Assembly (NCBI GenBank): GCA_002297045.1
Contig: DBJE01000008.1
Coordinates: forward strand, 49,055-113,054
Direction: 5' to 3'
DNA length: 64,000 bases
From: Caryophanales bacterium UBA784
GTDB lineage: Bacteria; Bacillota_I; Bacilli_A; RFN20; CAG-288
A program made the position numbers and the translations under genes. Positions 53,622-62,384 of the stretch are shown here, piece by piece. Under the pieces are notes generated by a model. That model saw nothing but the letters and a program-made list of their open reading frames with translations. It did no database searches and was not told the origin of the DNA. The number at the start of each line of letters is the position of its first letter. Position 1 is the stretch's first letter.

Positions 53622-53956
53622 GGGAAGTAGACTTCACGGAAGCGATTTCCCTTTCCGTCCCTCCGGAAAAAGGCGACAGGCGGGCGTGGACCTTCTTTTC
53701 GAAGGTTTTCCTCTCCCAAGACAAAGAGGAGATTAAGAAGGAAAGGATGGGGATGTTTTCTTCCTATCTGCGTCCTTTGTTTCCCTCCATCGGCTTCTCC
53801 CCTTTTTCCAAGGAGGAGAGGAAGGGAATGGTTAAGGGGAGCAGGGCGGAAAAATCCTATTTTGCCTTTTCTGCCTTTGTTGCCTCTTCTTACCAGGACA
53901 TTCCTTCCCTTTTTCTGTCCATCCGTTACAGGATAAGCTACCTTTTTTTGCCGTAA
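53618..53956 (+). CDS. Hypothetical protein coupled to glgP
   Basis: A 112-residue frame starting at TTG, overlapping the glgP stop (TTGA) and preceded by AGGAGA. It fills the gap up to the tig promoter. It is basic with hydrophobic C-terminal half (SYFAFSAFVASSYQDIPSLFL). No family is recognised. It is supported by coupling, spacing and AGG-rich codon use only; it could be spurious. Confidence 0.45.
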   Translation: MREVDFTEAISLSVPPEKGDRRAWTFFSKVFLSQDKEEIKKERMGMFSSYLRPLFPSIGFSPFSKEERKGMVKGSRAEKSYFAFSAFVASSYQDIPSLFLSIRYRISYLFLP

Positions 53957-53970
53957 CCTAGCCTGTTTCC

Positions 53971-53999
53971 TTGAACTTTATCTTTTCCGTTCATATAAT
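53971..53999 (+). promoter_or_regulatory. Promoter of tig
   Basis: TTGAAC (53971-53976), 17-base spacer, TATAAT (53994-53999), 38 bases before the tig ATG. Confidence 0.75.
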
Positions 54000-54037
54000 A
54001 ATTAGACGTTTTCACACGATTAAAGGAGTAAAAATAA

Positions 54038-55477
54038 ATGAAACACACGTTCAAAGACGAAGAAGGACATCTGATTGCCAGCGTCAGCTTTGATAAGGAC
54101 GAAATCAAGACTGCCAACGAAAAGGCCATTAATAAGCTGGTCACTTTAGTTACCGTCCCTGGTTTCCGTAAGGGAAAGGCCCCCGTAGATAGGGCTAGCC
54201 GCTATCTTCGTAACGGCGATGTCAGGGACGAGATGGTCAATCAGCTTTTACGCAGGGTTGATAAAGGATTCGAAAAGGACGAAGAATTCAAGAAATACGT
54301 AGACGGACGCAAACTTTTGGGCCAGTTCCGTCCGAAAGTCGACCTAAAGAAGTTCACGGAGGACGAAGCTGACTTTGTCATCACCTATGTCCTTCGTCCG
54401 GAAGTGAAGAAACTTGGCGAATACAAAGGACTTAAGAGCAAGGCCACCTTGAAGAAGGTCACCGATAAGGATGTGGAAGGCAAACTTGCCTCTTTAGCCG
54501 AAGATAATGCCGAACTTGTCCCTGTGGAACGGGAAGCCAAGACGGGCGACACGGTCAATCTTGACTTTGTCGGAGTCAGGGACGGAAAGGAATTCGAAGG
54601 CGGATCGGCCAAAGGCTTTGATTTGGTTCTTGGATCCGGCCGGTTTGTTCCTGGATTCGAGGATCAGGTTGTCGGGCATAAGGCCGGCGAGAAGTTCGAT
54701 ATCAAGCTCACTAGGCCGGAGAACTATCCTGAGCCCCTTACCGGCAAGGATGTCATCTTTAAGGTCACCGTCAATGCCGTCAAGGAAAAACAGGTTCCGG
54801 AAATCAACGACGAATTCGCCACTACTCTTTCCGGAAATTATGCTAGCAAGGATTTGGCTGAACTGAAGGGCAAGGTCAAGGCTGACCTGGAAAAGGCCAG
54901 CAGGGACGCCTTCACCAACCAAAAGGTCAACGACTATCTTTTAGCCATCCGTGATGCATCCGAATTTGTCATTCCGCAGGAATACCTTGACTCCCTTGTC
55001 GAAGACCGCAGGAAGAGCGATGCCGCTTCCGTTGAAAAACAGGGCCTTACCAGGGATGAATATCTAAAGCTTGTCAAACAGACTCAGGAAGATTACAAGA
55101 AGTCCCTCCGCGAAGGAATCGAAGCCGAATTAAAATCTTCCCTTGTCTTTGATGCTTTGGCCGAAGCCGAGAAGATCCCTGCTCCGGATCAGAAGGATCT
55201 TGAGAAGCAGATCGGCTCTCCGCTTCAGACTTTCGTTTCCAATTTCACGAACTATCTGAAGACCCAGAAGCTTAGCCAGGACCAGATTAACGACCAGATT
55301 AACCGCTACCTCAATCAGGTCTTCTCTTCGATTAGGACTGCCCGTATCCAGGCTAAGGTCCTTGAACTGAATGAACCGAAGAAAGCCGCTTCAAAGCCGG
55401 AAGAAAAGCCTGCACAGGCGAATAACGCGGAAGAACCTGCCAAGGAAGCAAAACCTGAGGCTAAGGAAGCAAAGTAG
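54038..55477 (+). CDS. tig: Trigger factor
   Basis: A ribosome-bound chaperone and prolyl isomerase. The ribosome-docking signature VPGFRKGKAP is at residues 45-54 with the Arg as CGT. The FKBP domain (about 155-245) contains TVNLDFVGVRDGKEFEGGSAKGFDLVLGSGRFVPGFED. The C-terminal helical arms follow. The 479 residues exceed the usual 430 because of an Ala/Lys/Glu/Pro-rich tail after residue 450. RBS AAAGGAG precedes the ATG. It leads the tig-lon-engB group, a proteostasis and ribosome-assembly set, with its own promoter. Confidence 0.95.
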   Translation: MKHTFKDEEGHLIASVSFDKDEIKTANEKAINKLVTLVTVPGFRKGKAPVDRASRYLRNGDVRDEMVNQLLRRVDKGFEKDEEFKKYVDGRKLLGQFRPKVDLKKFTEDEADFVITYVLRPEVKKLGEYKGLKSKATLKKVTDKDVEGKLASLAEDNAELVPVEREAKTGDTVNLDFVGVRDGKEFEGGSAKGFDLVLGSGRFVPGFEDQVVGHKAGEKFDIKLTRPENYPEPLTGKDVIFKVTVNAVKEKQVPEINDEFATTLSGNYASKDLAELKGKVKADLEKASRDAFTNQKVNDYLLAIRDASEFVIPQEYLDSLVEDRRKSDAASVEKQGLTRDEYLKLVKQTQEDYKKSLREGIEAELKSSLVFDALAEAEKIPAPDQKDLEKQIGSPLQTFVSNFTNYLKTQKLSQDQINDQINRYLNQVFSSIRTARIQAKVLELNEPKKAASKPEEKPAQANNAEEPAKEAKPEAKEAK

Positions 55478-55535
55478 TTTTTCTTTCGTTTCCCATCTTT
55501 TCTTCTCTGTGTGTTATTAATGGAGGTTTTTTGAT

Positions 55536-57950
55536 ATGGAATCTTATGCTCCGAAACATCTTTCCATTCTTCCTAACAATAAGACGGTCGGTCTTCCCGA
55601 TATCAAAAGGTCGATTACCGGCCAGAACAACTATGATAGGCATCTTCTCTCCCGTTTGAAGAAGGGGGACGAAATCGTCCTTGCCCTTTCCTCTAAAGAT
55701 GATGTATACGGCGATTTTGATAATCTGATTCTTCCCGGCGTCCGGACAGTCGGCTGTCTTTGCCGTGTTCTTTCCCTTTCTCCTACGGCAACGGGGAGGA
55801 AGGCAGAAGTTATTGGCATCTCGCCGGTTGACCTTTCCGATTTCAATGTCGATAACGTCTCTTCCACGATTACCGCTGCGGTTTCTTCCCGTCCTATCTA
55901 TGACCGTGAGGACAATAAGCTTTATGAGGCCTTTGGAAACTTTACCAGGACCTATTCCGGACTGCGGAAGAAATATCCTCAGCTTCCCGAACTTCCGGAC
56001 TTCTCCCAGAGCGTTCCCGAAGTCAAGAATATCCCCTACCATCTTGCCGCATTCCTTGACTCCTCTCCTTTCATCAAAGAGGAAATTCTTGAAGAAAAGG
56101 ATCCGATTGAGAAATTCCGGATCCTGATTGAAGACCTTGACCGGTTCAACCTCGATTCCAAGATCGAGTACGAAATCCAAAAGCAGGTTTCCGATGCCAT
56201 CGACAAGAACCAGCGGGAATACGTCCTCCGGGAAAAGAGGAAGGCCGTTCGGAACCAGCTGAAGGAATTCGACGGCGGTGACACTATCGATGGTTTTGAG
56301 AAGCGTCTTGAAGACCATCCTGATGCCTATCCGGAAAACATCAAGAAGCGGATCCGCAGCGAGATTACCCGGCTTAAGGCCATGCCGAGCGGCTCCCAGG
56401 AGATTTCCGTTTCGACGAATTATATCCAGCTTCTTCTCGACCTGCCTTGGCGGGTCTCATCTAGGGACAACGAAGATCTTGACAACGTCAAGAAAGTCTT
56501 GGACGAAAACCATTACGGACTGGAAAAACAGAAGGAACGTATCCTTCAGTATCTTGCCGTAAAACAGCTGACGAAATCGCTTAAGGCACCGATTCTCTGT
56601 CTCTATGGGGCACCAGGCGTAGGCAAGACTTCTTTGGCCGTATCCATTGCGGAGGCACTAGGACGCAAATTCATCAAAGTCGCCCTTGGCGGTATTTCGG
56701 ATGAGGCTGAAATCCGCGGCCACCGGAAGACCTATGTCGGGGCAAGGCCCGGCAAGATCATTTCCTCGATTGCCAAATGCGGGACCAATAACCCTGTCTT
56801 CCTCCTCGATGAAATCGACAAGATAAACGGCGGCGGATACCATGGCGACCCTGCCTCAGCCCTTTTGGAAGTCCTTGATCCGGAGCAGAATACGAATTTC
56901 AGGGACAACTATCTCGATGAGCCTTTCGATTTGTCCAATGTCCTCTTTATCTGCACCGCAAATGACATTTCCAAGATTCCCGGCCCTCTCTTTGACCGTC
57001 TCGAAAGGATCGAGCTGAATACCTATACCAAGTTCGAAAAGCTTTCCATCGCCAAGACCCATCTTATCGGCCTTGACGAAAAGGACAACGGAATCAAGCC
57101 TGGCAGGAGGGAATGGACGGACGATGCCCTTAACTACATCATCGAATACTACACCAGGGAAGCCGGTGTGCGTGAACTCCGCCGGAAGATTTCCACTATC
57201 GACCGCAAGTTTGCCGTCGACTTTCTCCGCGACCCTTCCTTTAATCACATCGTTGTCGATAAGGATGTCGTCAAAAAGTACCTCGGAGCCGAAATCTATA
57301 TCCACGAAAAGAACCTTAACGATTCCCAGGTCGGCATCATCAATGGTTTAGCCTATACCGACGCCGGAGGTGAGGTCCTGAAAATCGAATGCAACACCTT
57401 CCCGGGCCGTGGTCAGCTTCTTCTGACCGGCAACCTTGGGGATGTCAGGAAGGAAGCCTGTGAGACTGCCCTTAGCTATGTGAAGTCCATCGGCGGGGAA
57501 ATCGGCATCAATCCGGAGTTCTTCTCTAGTAACGACATTCACTTGCATTTCCCGGAGAGCGCAACCCCAAAGGATGGTCCTTCTGCCGGTGCTGCAACGG
57601 CAATCTGCATCCTTTCCGCCATCTGTAAAATCCGTATCCGCAATGACGTGGCTAGGACAGGGGAAGTCGACCTGCGCGGAAACGTCATGCCGATAGGCGG
57701 CTTACGGGAAAAATGCAACGCGGCAAGCCGGGAACACATCAAAACCGTCTTTATCCCGTATGAGAACCATAAGGACAGAAGGGAACTTCCCAAGGAGATA
57801 TCCGACACGTTGGAAATCGTCGAGGTGAAGAAAGTCGGCGAAAGGTTCTCCCGTGTCTTCCTAGATGATATTTCTAAAAGGAAGGATGCCATCTATAAAG
57901 AAACGACTCCTAAGAAAAAGGAGTCTAAGTCAAAGAAAAAGGCGGAATAG
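55536..57950 (+). CDS. lon: ATP-dependent Lon protease
   Basis: A cytosolic hexameric protease, 804 residues. The LON N-terminal domain is followed by the AAA+ module with Walker A GAPGVGKT (358-365), the pore region EIRGHRKTYVGAMPGKII (Met at AGG 56745-56747), and Walker B VFLLDEIDK. The Ser-Lys protease domain has GDVMKEA (AGG 57447-57449), PKDGPSAGAA with catalytic Ser683, and NVMPIGGLREKCN with Lys726. The start has TGGAGG upstream. A Lys-rich tail ends the protein. engB follows after 3 bases. Confidence 0.97.
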   Translation: MESYAPKHLSILPNNKTVGLPDIKRSITGQNNYDRHLLSRLKKGDEIVLALSSKDDVYGDFDNLILPGVRTVGCLCRVLSLSPTATGRKAEVIGISPVDLSDFNVDNVSSTITAAVSSRPIYDREDNKLYEAFGNFTRTYSGLRKKYPQLPELPDFSQSVPEVKNIPYHLAAFLDSSPFIKEEILEEKDPIEKFRILIEDLDRFNLDSKIEYEIQKQVSDAIDKNQREYVLREKRKAVRNQLKEFDGGDTIDGFEKRLEDHPDAYPENIKKRIRSEITRLKAMPSGSQEISVSTNYIQLLLDLPWRVSSRDNEDLDNVKKVLDENHYGLEKQKERILQYLAVKQLTKSLKAPILCLYGAPGVGKTSLAVSIAEALGRKFIKVALGGISDEAEIRGHRKTYVGARPGKIISSIAKCGTNNPVFLLDEIDKINGGGYHGDPASALLEVLDPEQNTNFRDNYLDEPFDLSNVLFICTANDISKIPGPLFDRLERIELNTYTKFEKLSIAKTHLIGLDEKDNGIKPGRREWTDDALNYIIEYYTREAGVRELRRKISTIDRKFAVDFLRDPSFNHIVVDKDVVKKYLGAEIYIHEKNLNDSQVGIINGLAYTDAGGEVLKIECNTFPGRGQLLLTGNLGDVRKEACETALSYVKSIGGEIGINPEFFSSNDIHLHFPESATPKDGPSAGAATAICILSAICKIRIRNDVARTGEVDLRGNVMPIGGLREKCNAASREHIKTVFIPYENHKDRRELPKEISDTLEIVEVKKVGERFSRVFLDDISKRKDAIYKETTPKKKESKSKKKAE

Positions 57951-57953
57951 GCC

Positions 57954-58529
57954 TTGAAAATCTGTTTTCAGAAAGTCCGGTTTGTTAAGTCCGCGGTAAA
58001 AAAAGAGGAATTCCTTCTTGACAAGCCTGTCTTCACCTTTATCGGACGCAGCAACGTCGGAAAATCGACCTTGATCAACCGTCTTGTCCAGCAAAAAGGC
58101 TTCAGGAAGACCAGCAAGACCGCGGGACGGACAAACAGGGTGAATTATGCCCTCATTGACAACAAGATCTACCTTGCCGATGTTCCTGGGTACGGCTTTG
58201 CGACTTTCGAGCGCGATTCCTTTTCTCCGATGAGGAAGTCGTTCCTGGAGGAAAACAAGGCATTGAAGAAGGTTTACCTTCTCATCGATTCACGGCGTCT
58301 TTTAAGGCCGGCGGACGATTCCTTCATCGACTATCTAGAATCCCTTTCCCTTCCTCTCACCTGCGTCTTTACGAAAAGGGACAAGCTGAAAAGCCAGGAA
58401 AAGGAGAGGGTCAGTCTTCAGGAAGAGAAGCTTCTCCCCTACTCCTCCATTGAAGTCTCGCTTAAAGACGAGAAAGGCATCATCGCCTTACGGAAAGACA
58501 GGGAAAAGACAAGGGAAGAGGGGCGTTAA
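57954..58529 (+). CDS. engB: Ribosome-biogenesis GTPase EngB (YsxC/YihA)
   Basis: A TrmE-Era-family GTPase needed for large-subunit assembly. The 191 residues have G1 GRSNVGKS, switch-I region TAGRTNRVNY, G3 DVPGYG, and G4 as TKRDKL (TKxD). It starts with TTG at 57954, 3 bases after the lon stop, a lon-engB arrangement that is common in Bacilli. I see no strong ribosome binding site, so translation is likely coupled. It ends at a terminator. Confidence 0.93.
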   Translation: MKICFQKVRFVKSAVKKEEFLLDKPVFTFIGRSNVGKSTLINRLVQQKGFRKTSKTAGRTNRVNYALIDNKIYLADVPGYGFATFERDSFSPMRKSFLEENKALKKVYLLIDSRRLLRPADDSFIDYLESLSLPLTCVFTKRDKLKSQEKERVSLQEEKLLPYSSIEVSLKDEKGIIALRKDREKTREEGR

Positions 58530-58543
58530 ACGCCCCTTTTTCC
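58519..58543 (+). terminator. Terminator of tig-lon-engB
   Basis: AGGGGCGT / ACGCCCCT hairpin with a T-run after engB. Confidence 0.88.
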
Positions 58544-58547
58544 TTTG

Positions 58548-58576
58548 TTGAAAGGAAAAGGGAAAGGAATTATAAT
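58548..58576 (+). promoter_or_regulatory. Promoter of the valS leader
   Basis: TTGAAA (58548-58553), 17-base spacer, TATAAT (58571-58576). Confidence 0.75.
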
Positions 58577-58582
58577 ATTTCC

Positions 58583-58798
58583 GGCTAGGAAGGGAAGGGA
58601 AAGGGTAACGCCTTTTAAAGAGACTCCTTACGTGGTGGAAAAGGAGAAAGGAAGCTCTTTCTGTCGTCCTGGAGCCATGGTAGGAATACCCCGTTTGGCC
58701 CGGTTAGGCCATCAATGAGAGCGGATTCTCCGAAGAGGGGTGGTACCGCGCAAGAGATTGCGTCCCTTCGTTTTCTTAAAAAAGGAGGGGCTTTTTCA
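58583..58798 (+). ncRNA. T-box leader of valS
   Basis: The 14-base T-box core appears as GGGTGGTACCGCG (58738-58750), preceded by a long structured leader and followed by an inverted region running into the ribosome binding site. This is the uncharged-tRNA sensor used in Firmicutes; it should respond to tRNA-Val. I could not fix the specifier codon by eye. The leader begins at the promoter just upstream. Confidence 0.9.
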
Positions 58799-61384
58799 AT
58801 GGATGGAACAAAAAGGAACAAGGCTTATGATCATAACCTTGTCGAAAAGGGCCGGGAAGAATTCTGGGAGAAGAACCATTACTTCGAGGCGAACCGGGAA
58901 GAGAACAGAGCAAAACCTGCCTTTTCCAGGATTGTCCCCCCGCCGAATGTCACCGGGATTCTTCATATCGGACATGCGACCAATACGACAATCCTTGATA
59001 TCATCGCCCGTTATAAAAAACTGTGCGGATATGACGTCCTCTTTCTGCCAGACAGGGACCATGCCGGAATTGCGACCCAGGCGAAAGTCGAGGCGAAACT
59101 CCGGGAAGAGGGAATCGACAAGTATACTCTTGGCCGTGAAGGGTTTCTTAAGGAAGCCTGGAAATGGAAAGAGGAACACGGAGACTACATTTCCAGCCAG
59201 TGGCGTGCCCTTGGATTAAGCAGGGATTACTCCAAGGAACGCTTTACGTTGGACAAGGAAAGGTGTGTGGCCGTCAACAAGGTTTTTAAGACCCTTTACG
59301 ATGAGGGCCTGATTTACCGCGGCGAACGGATCATCAACTGGGATCCTGTGCTCAAAACCGCCCTTAGCGACATCGAGGTGGAGTATTCCCAGGACAATGG
59401 TCATTTCTATTATTTCAAATACTGGCTTGAAGACCGTTCCGCCTATCTTACCATAGCAACCACGCGTCCTGAGACGAGGTTCGGCGACCAGGCCGTCGTC
59501 TTCAATCCCGATGACAAACGGTACCAGAAGTATCTCGGCAGGAAGGTCATCAACCCGGCTAACGGTCAGCTTCTTCCAATCATCGCCGACCGATATGTGG
59601 ATATTTCCTTCGGAACCGGCCTTAGGAAATGCACCCCTGCCCATGATCCGAACGATTTCCAGATTGCCAAGCGTCACAATCTAAAGAGGGTCAAGACAAG
59701 GACCGAGGAGGCAAAGAGGAACCAAAACTGCCCCAAAGACTATGTCGGACTTGACCGCTATGATTGCCGGAAGAAGCTTGTTGCCCAGATTAAGGAACAG
59801 GGCGATTTAATCAAGATCGAAGACATTGTCCATAACGTCGGCCACAGCCAGAGAAGCAAGGCCGTCGTCGAGCCAAGGCTTTCTAAGCAGTGGTTTGTCA
59901 AGATGGATACCCTCTCTCAGGCAGTCATTGACTACCAGAAGAGCGGAAAGAAGACCGACTTCTTCCCTCCCCGTTTTTCCGATGCGTTCATGCAGTGGCT
60001 GAAGAATACGCAGGACTGGTGCATTTCCCGTCAGCTTTGGTGGGGACACCGCATTCCGGTCTATACCAATAAAAAGACCAAGGAAGTCGTCTGCAGCGAT
60101 ACTCCCCTCCCTAGCGAGGAATACGAACAGGATCCGGACGTATTGGATACCTGGTTCTCTTCCGCCCTTGCTCCGTTTGCCTTCCTTGGATGGCCGAATG
60201 TCCATGATCCTCTCTATCAGCGGTTCTATCCTCTTGATGTAAGGGTGACCGCCTACGACATCCTTTTCTTCTGGGTGGAACGGAGGGCCTTCCAGGGAGT
60301 CCATTTTACTTCGGTCAGGCCTTTTAAGAAGGTCTATATCCATGGCCTAGTTCGTGACAGCCAGGGGCGGAAGAGGTCTAAGTCCCTAGGGAACGGAATC
60401 GATCCCTTCGATGTCATCAAAAAGTACGGGACTGACTCTTTGCGTTATTCCCTGGCCACAGGGGGAACGCCCGGCCTGGATTTGAATTTTAACAGGAACC
60501 GTGTGGAAAACGCCCACAATTTCCTAAACAAGGTCTGGAATGCCTCCCGTTATCTTCTTTCCAGGATTCCCGAAGGGTTCAAGCCTGACCAACTGAAGGT
60601 GGAATCCCTGTCTTTCCTTGACCTGTGGATTCTACAGGAAAGCGATGCCTTGCTTAGCCATGTTTCCTCCAATAGGGAAAAGTACGAACTTGGGGAAGCG
60701 GCCAATTATGTCTATAATTTCGTCTACGATGAGTTCTGTTCCGAATACCTTGAATACAGCAAGGTTGCCCTGTCTTTGTCTTCTCCGGAAACAAAGAATG
60801 TTACGCTTAATGTCCTCTATCAGGTCAGGAAGAAAATCCTGATCGTCCTTTTCCCCTTCGCCCCATTCATCACCGAGGAAATCTATTCCTATCTGCCCGG
60901 ACATAAAAAATCCATTTATGAAGAGGAATATCCTAAACCCTTTGGCTTCTCTTATGATAAGGAAAGCCTAAGGCTGGCCAAATCTCTCCGCGATGCCATT
61001 AAGGACATCCGGAACCATAAGTCTTCCTTGTCCATGGCTCCGAACAGCCCGATTTCCCTCCTTTTCTTTGGCAGCGAGGAAAATAGGGAGAAGGTCTCTC
61101 CTTATCTTACCCGGTTTGGCTTTGCCTCCTCGAGGAAGAGGAGCAAGGACGACAAGAACTTCACCCACTTCCCCTCTTTCTCCCTTTTCATCGTGGATAA
61201 TAGTGGGGAAGAGGCAAAAAAGAAAATCCAGGAACGGATTGTTTTCCTAAAGAAGGAAATCGAACGCGAGGAGAAAAGGCTCAATAACCCTGCCTTCAGG
61301 GCAAAAGCAAAACCGGAGAAGATTGCCAAGGAACAGGAAAAATACAAGGCCTATCTTGACGAATTGAAGAAATATCTTGGCTAG
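58799..61384 (+). CDS. valS: Valyl-tRNA synthetase
   Basis: A class I synthetase, 861 residues. The HIGH motif is at 56-59 in GILHIGHATN. PDMDHAGIATQ (AGG 59054-59056), TRPETMFGD (AGG 59477-59479) and GLMKCTPAHDPND (AGG 59624-59626) mark the editing domain. VEPMLSKQWFVKM, DWCISRQLWWGHRIP, LDTWFSSAL and WVERMAFQG follow. KMSKS is at 525-529 with Met at AGG 60374-60376. The C-terminal coiled coil (KKKIQERIVFLKKEIEREEK) is present. ATG 58799 follows AAAGGAGGGG and leaves the T-box leader untranslated; the frame upstream to 58715 is not coding. Confidence 0.97.
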   Translation: MDGTKRNKAYDHNLVEKGREEFWEKNHYFEANREENRAKPAFSRIVPPPNVTGILHIGHATNTTILDIIARYKKLCGYDVLFLPDRDHAGIATQAKVEAKLREEGIDKYTLGREGFLKEAWKWKEEHGDYISSQWRALGLSRDYSKERFTLDKERCVAVNKVFKTLYDEGLIYRGERIINWDPVLKTALSDIEVEYSQDNGHFYYFKYWLEDRSAYLTIATTRPETRFGDQAVVFNPDDKRYQKYLGRKVINPANGQLLPIIADRYVDISFGTGLRKCTPAHDPNDFQIAKRHNLKRVKTRTEEAKRNQNCPKDYVGLDRYDCRKKLVAQIKEQGDLIKIEDIVHNVGHSQRSKAVVEPRLSKQWFVKMDTLSQAVIDYQKSGKKTDFFPPRFSDAFMQWLKNTQDWCISRQLWWGHRIPVYTNKKTKEVVCSDTPLPSEEYEQDPDVLDTWFSSALAPFAFLGWPNVHDPLYQRFYPLDVRVTAYDILFFWVERRAFQGVHFTSVRPFKKVYIHGLVRDSQGRKRSKSLGNGIDPFDVIKKYGTDSLRYSLATGGTPGLDLNFNRNRVENAHNFLNKVWNASRYLLSRIPEGFKPDQLKVESLSFLDLWILQESDALLSHVSSNREKYELGEAANYVYNFVYDEFCSEYLEYSKVALSLSSPETKNVTLNVLYQVRKKILIVLFPFAPFITEEIYSYLPGHKKSIYEEEYPKPFGFSYDKESLRLAKSLRDAIKDIRNHKSSLSMAPNSPISLLFFGSEENREKVSPYLTRFGFASSRKRSKDDKNFTHFPSFSLFIVDNSGEEAKKKIQERIVFLKKEIEREEKRLNNPAFRAKAKPEKIAKEQEKYKAYLDELKKYLG

Positions 61385-61433
61385 TTCCGTTTTTTCTCCC
61401 TTTTCTGTCCCATATGAGATAGGAGGTGAGAAA

Positions 61434-61613
61434 ATGCGTAAGAGACTGACGGAGGAAGAAAGGGTCAAGGTCACGGGCGGAGAAGCCGTCACCCTTGCCG
61501 CTGTCCTGGCAATCAGGGCAATCGGCGTCAGGGCCGTAGTCACCTATAAACTCTTCTTTTCCAAGAAGGGGAAGAGCGTCCTTCCCGGAGGCTTCTCCTT
61601 TTCATGGGAATAA
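61434..61613 (+). CDS. Small hydrophobic peptide with double-glycine leader
   Basis: A 59-residue peptide with a strong AGGAGGTGAG site. The leader MRKRLTEEEMVKVTGG (Met10 is AGG) matches the class II bacteriocin/peptide leader pattern: charged, LTEEE, and a GG at 15-16 where a C39-peptidase transporter cleaves. The mature part has a membrane span AVTLAAVLAIMAIGVMAVVTYKLFF (two AGG as Met at 61515 and 61530) and tail SKKGKSVLPGGFSFSWE. It could be a bacteriocin, signal peptide or a small membrane peptide. No C39 transporter or immunity gene is adjacent; it overlaps radC by 10 bases. Confidence 0.72.
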   Translation: MRKRLTEEERVKVTGGEAVTLAAVLAIRAIGVRAVVTYKLFFSKKGKSVLPGGFSFSWE

Positions 61614-62299
61614 AGAAAAAACTTTCTCCCGGGGCACTTCTTCCCCGGGAGAAGGCCCTGAAAGAGGGAAGGGCGTCACTGACGGACAGCGAACTTATCG
61701 CCCTTCTTCTTGACTTCGGCACGAAAAAGGAAGACGTTCTCTCCCTTTCGTCCCGTTTTCTTACCGATAAAGGCGGACTGCGGGGAATTTTTTCCTCGAC
61801 CTATTCGGATTTACTGACCTATGGCGTGAAGAAGGCGAAAATCTTCCGTTTCCTCGCCGTAAGCGAGATTTCCCGGCGGCTGATGCTGAATAAGGATGAC
61901 TTAATCAGGGACTCGGAAAGTGCCTTCCTTTTGACTAAACCCTATTTCTTCGGGCGGAAGCAGGAGAGGATCAGGACCATTTATCTTTCCAAGGGCAAAC
62001 GGGTCATTAAAAAAGACATTTTTGAATCGGAAAGGGAAGAAAGGGTTTATCTCCCTGTTTCCGAGATTACCCGGGAGGCTATCCGTGTGGACGCCTTCTT
62101 CGTCCTTGTGCTTCATAACCATCCATCGGGCAAAATTTCCCCCTCTCCCTCGGATCTGTTTTCCACTCTCGCCCTTTATAAAAGTCTTGCCAATGCCAAC
62201 AGGGTTTTGCTCGATTCCCTCATCGTGAACGGCGAAGAGCATCTCTCCTTCCGCAAGTCCGGACTTGGACCGTTTTCCAGCGGAGAAAGGAAAGGGTGA
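61604..62299 (+). CDS. radC: RadC-family JAB-domain protein
   Basis: A 231-residue protein with a UPF0758 N-terminus (PREKALKEGRASLTDSELIALLL) and a C-terminal JAB1/MPN metalloprotease-like domain with the metal motif LHNHPSGKISPSPSDLF (HxHPSG...SxxD). The biochemical activity of RadC proteins remains unclear despite the DNA-repair name. Its ATG is inside the preceding peptide gene, so translation is coupled. It is probably expressed from the region downstream of valS. Confidence 0.9.
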   Translation: MGIKKKLSPGALLPREKALKEGRASLTDSELIALLLDFGTKKEDVLSLSSRFLTDKGGLRGIFSSTYSDLLTYGVKKAKIFRFLAVSEISRRLMLNKDDLIRDSESAFLLTKPYFFGRKQERIRTIYLSKGKRVIKKDIFESEREERVYLPVSEITREAIRVDAFFVLVLHNHPSGKISPSPSDLFSTLALYKSLANANRVLLDSLIVNGEEHLSFRKSGLGPFSSGERKG

Positions 62300-62384
62300 A
62301 AATTCCTTTTTTCCAGACTAATTTTTTATTGCAAGAAGCATTGCACGCCTTTATAATAAAGAAAAATACCTCGGAGGAAAGAAC

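Noticed and set aside
58715..58798. Longer valS reading frame starting at 58715
   Set aside because: This stretch is the T-box core and antiterminator region; the ATG at 58799 has the AGGAGG site and matches the family N-terminus.
60374..60376. Loss of the KMSKS Met in ValRS (and CysRS, PNP M-to-R, Lon AMPG) as inactivating mutations or pseudogenes
   Set aside because: The same M-to-AGG replacement occurs in every conserved gene while all other catalytic residues are intact. A code change explains all cases at once.
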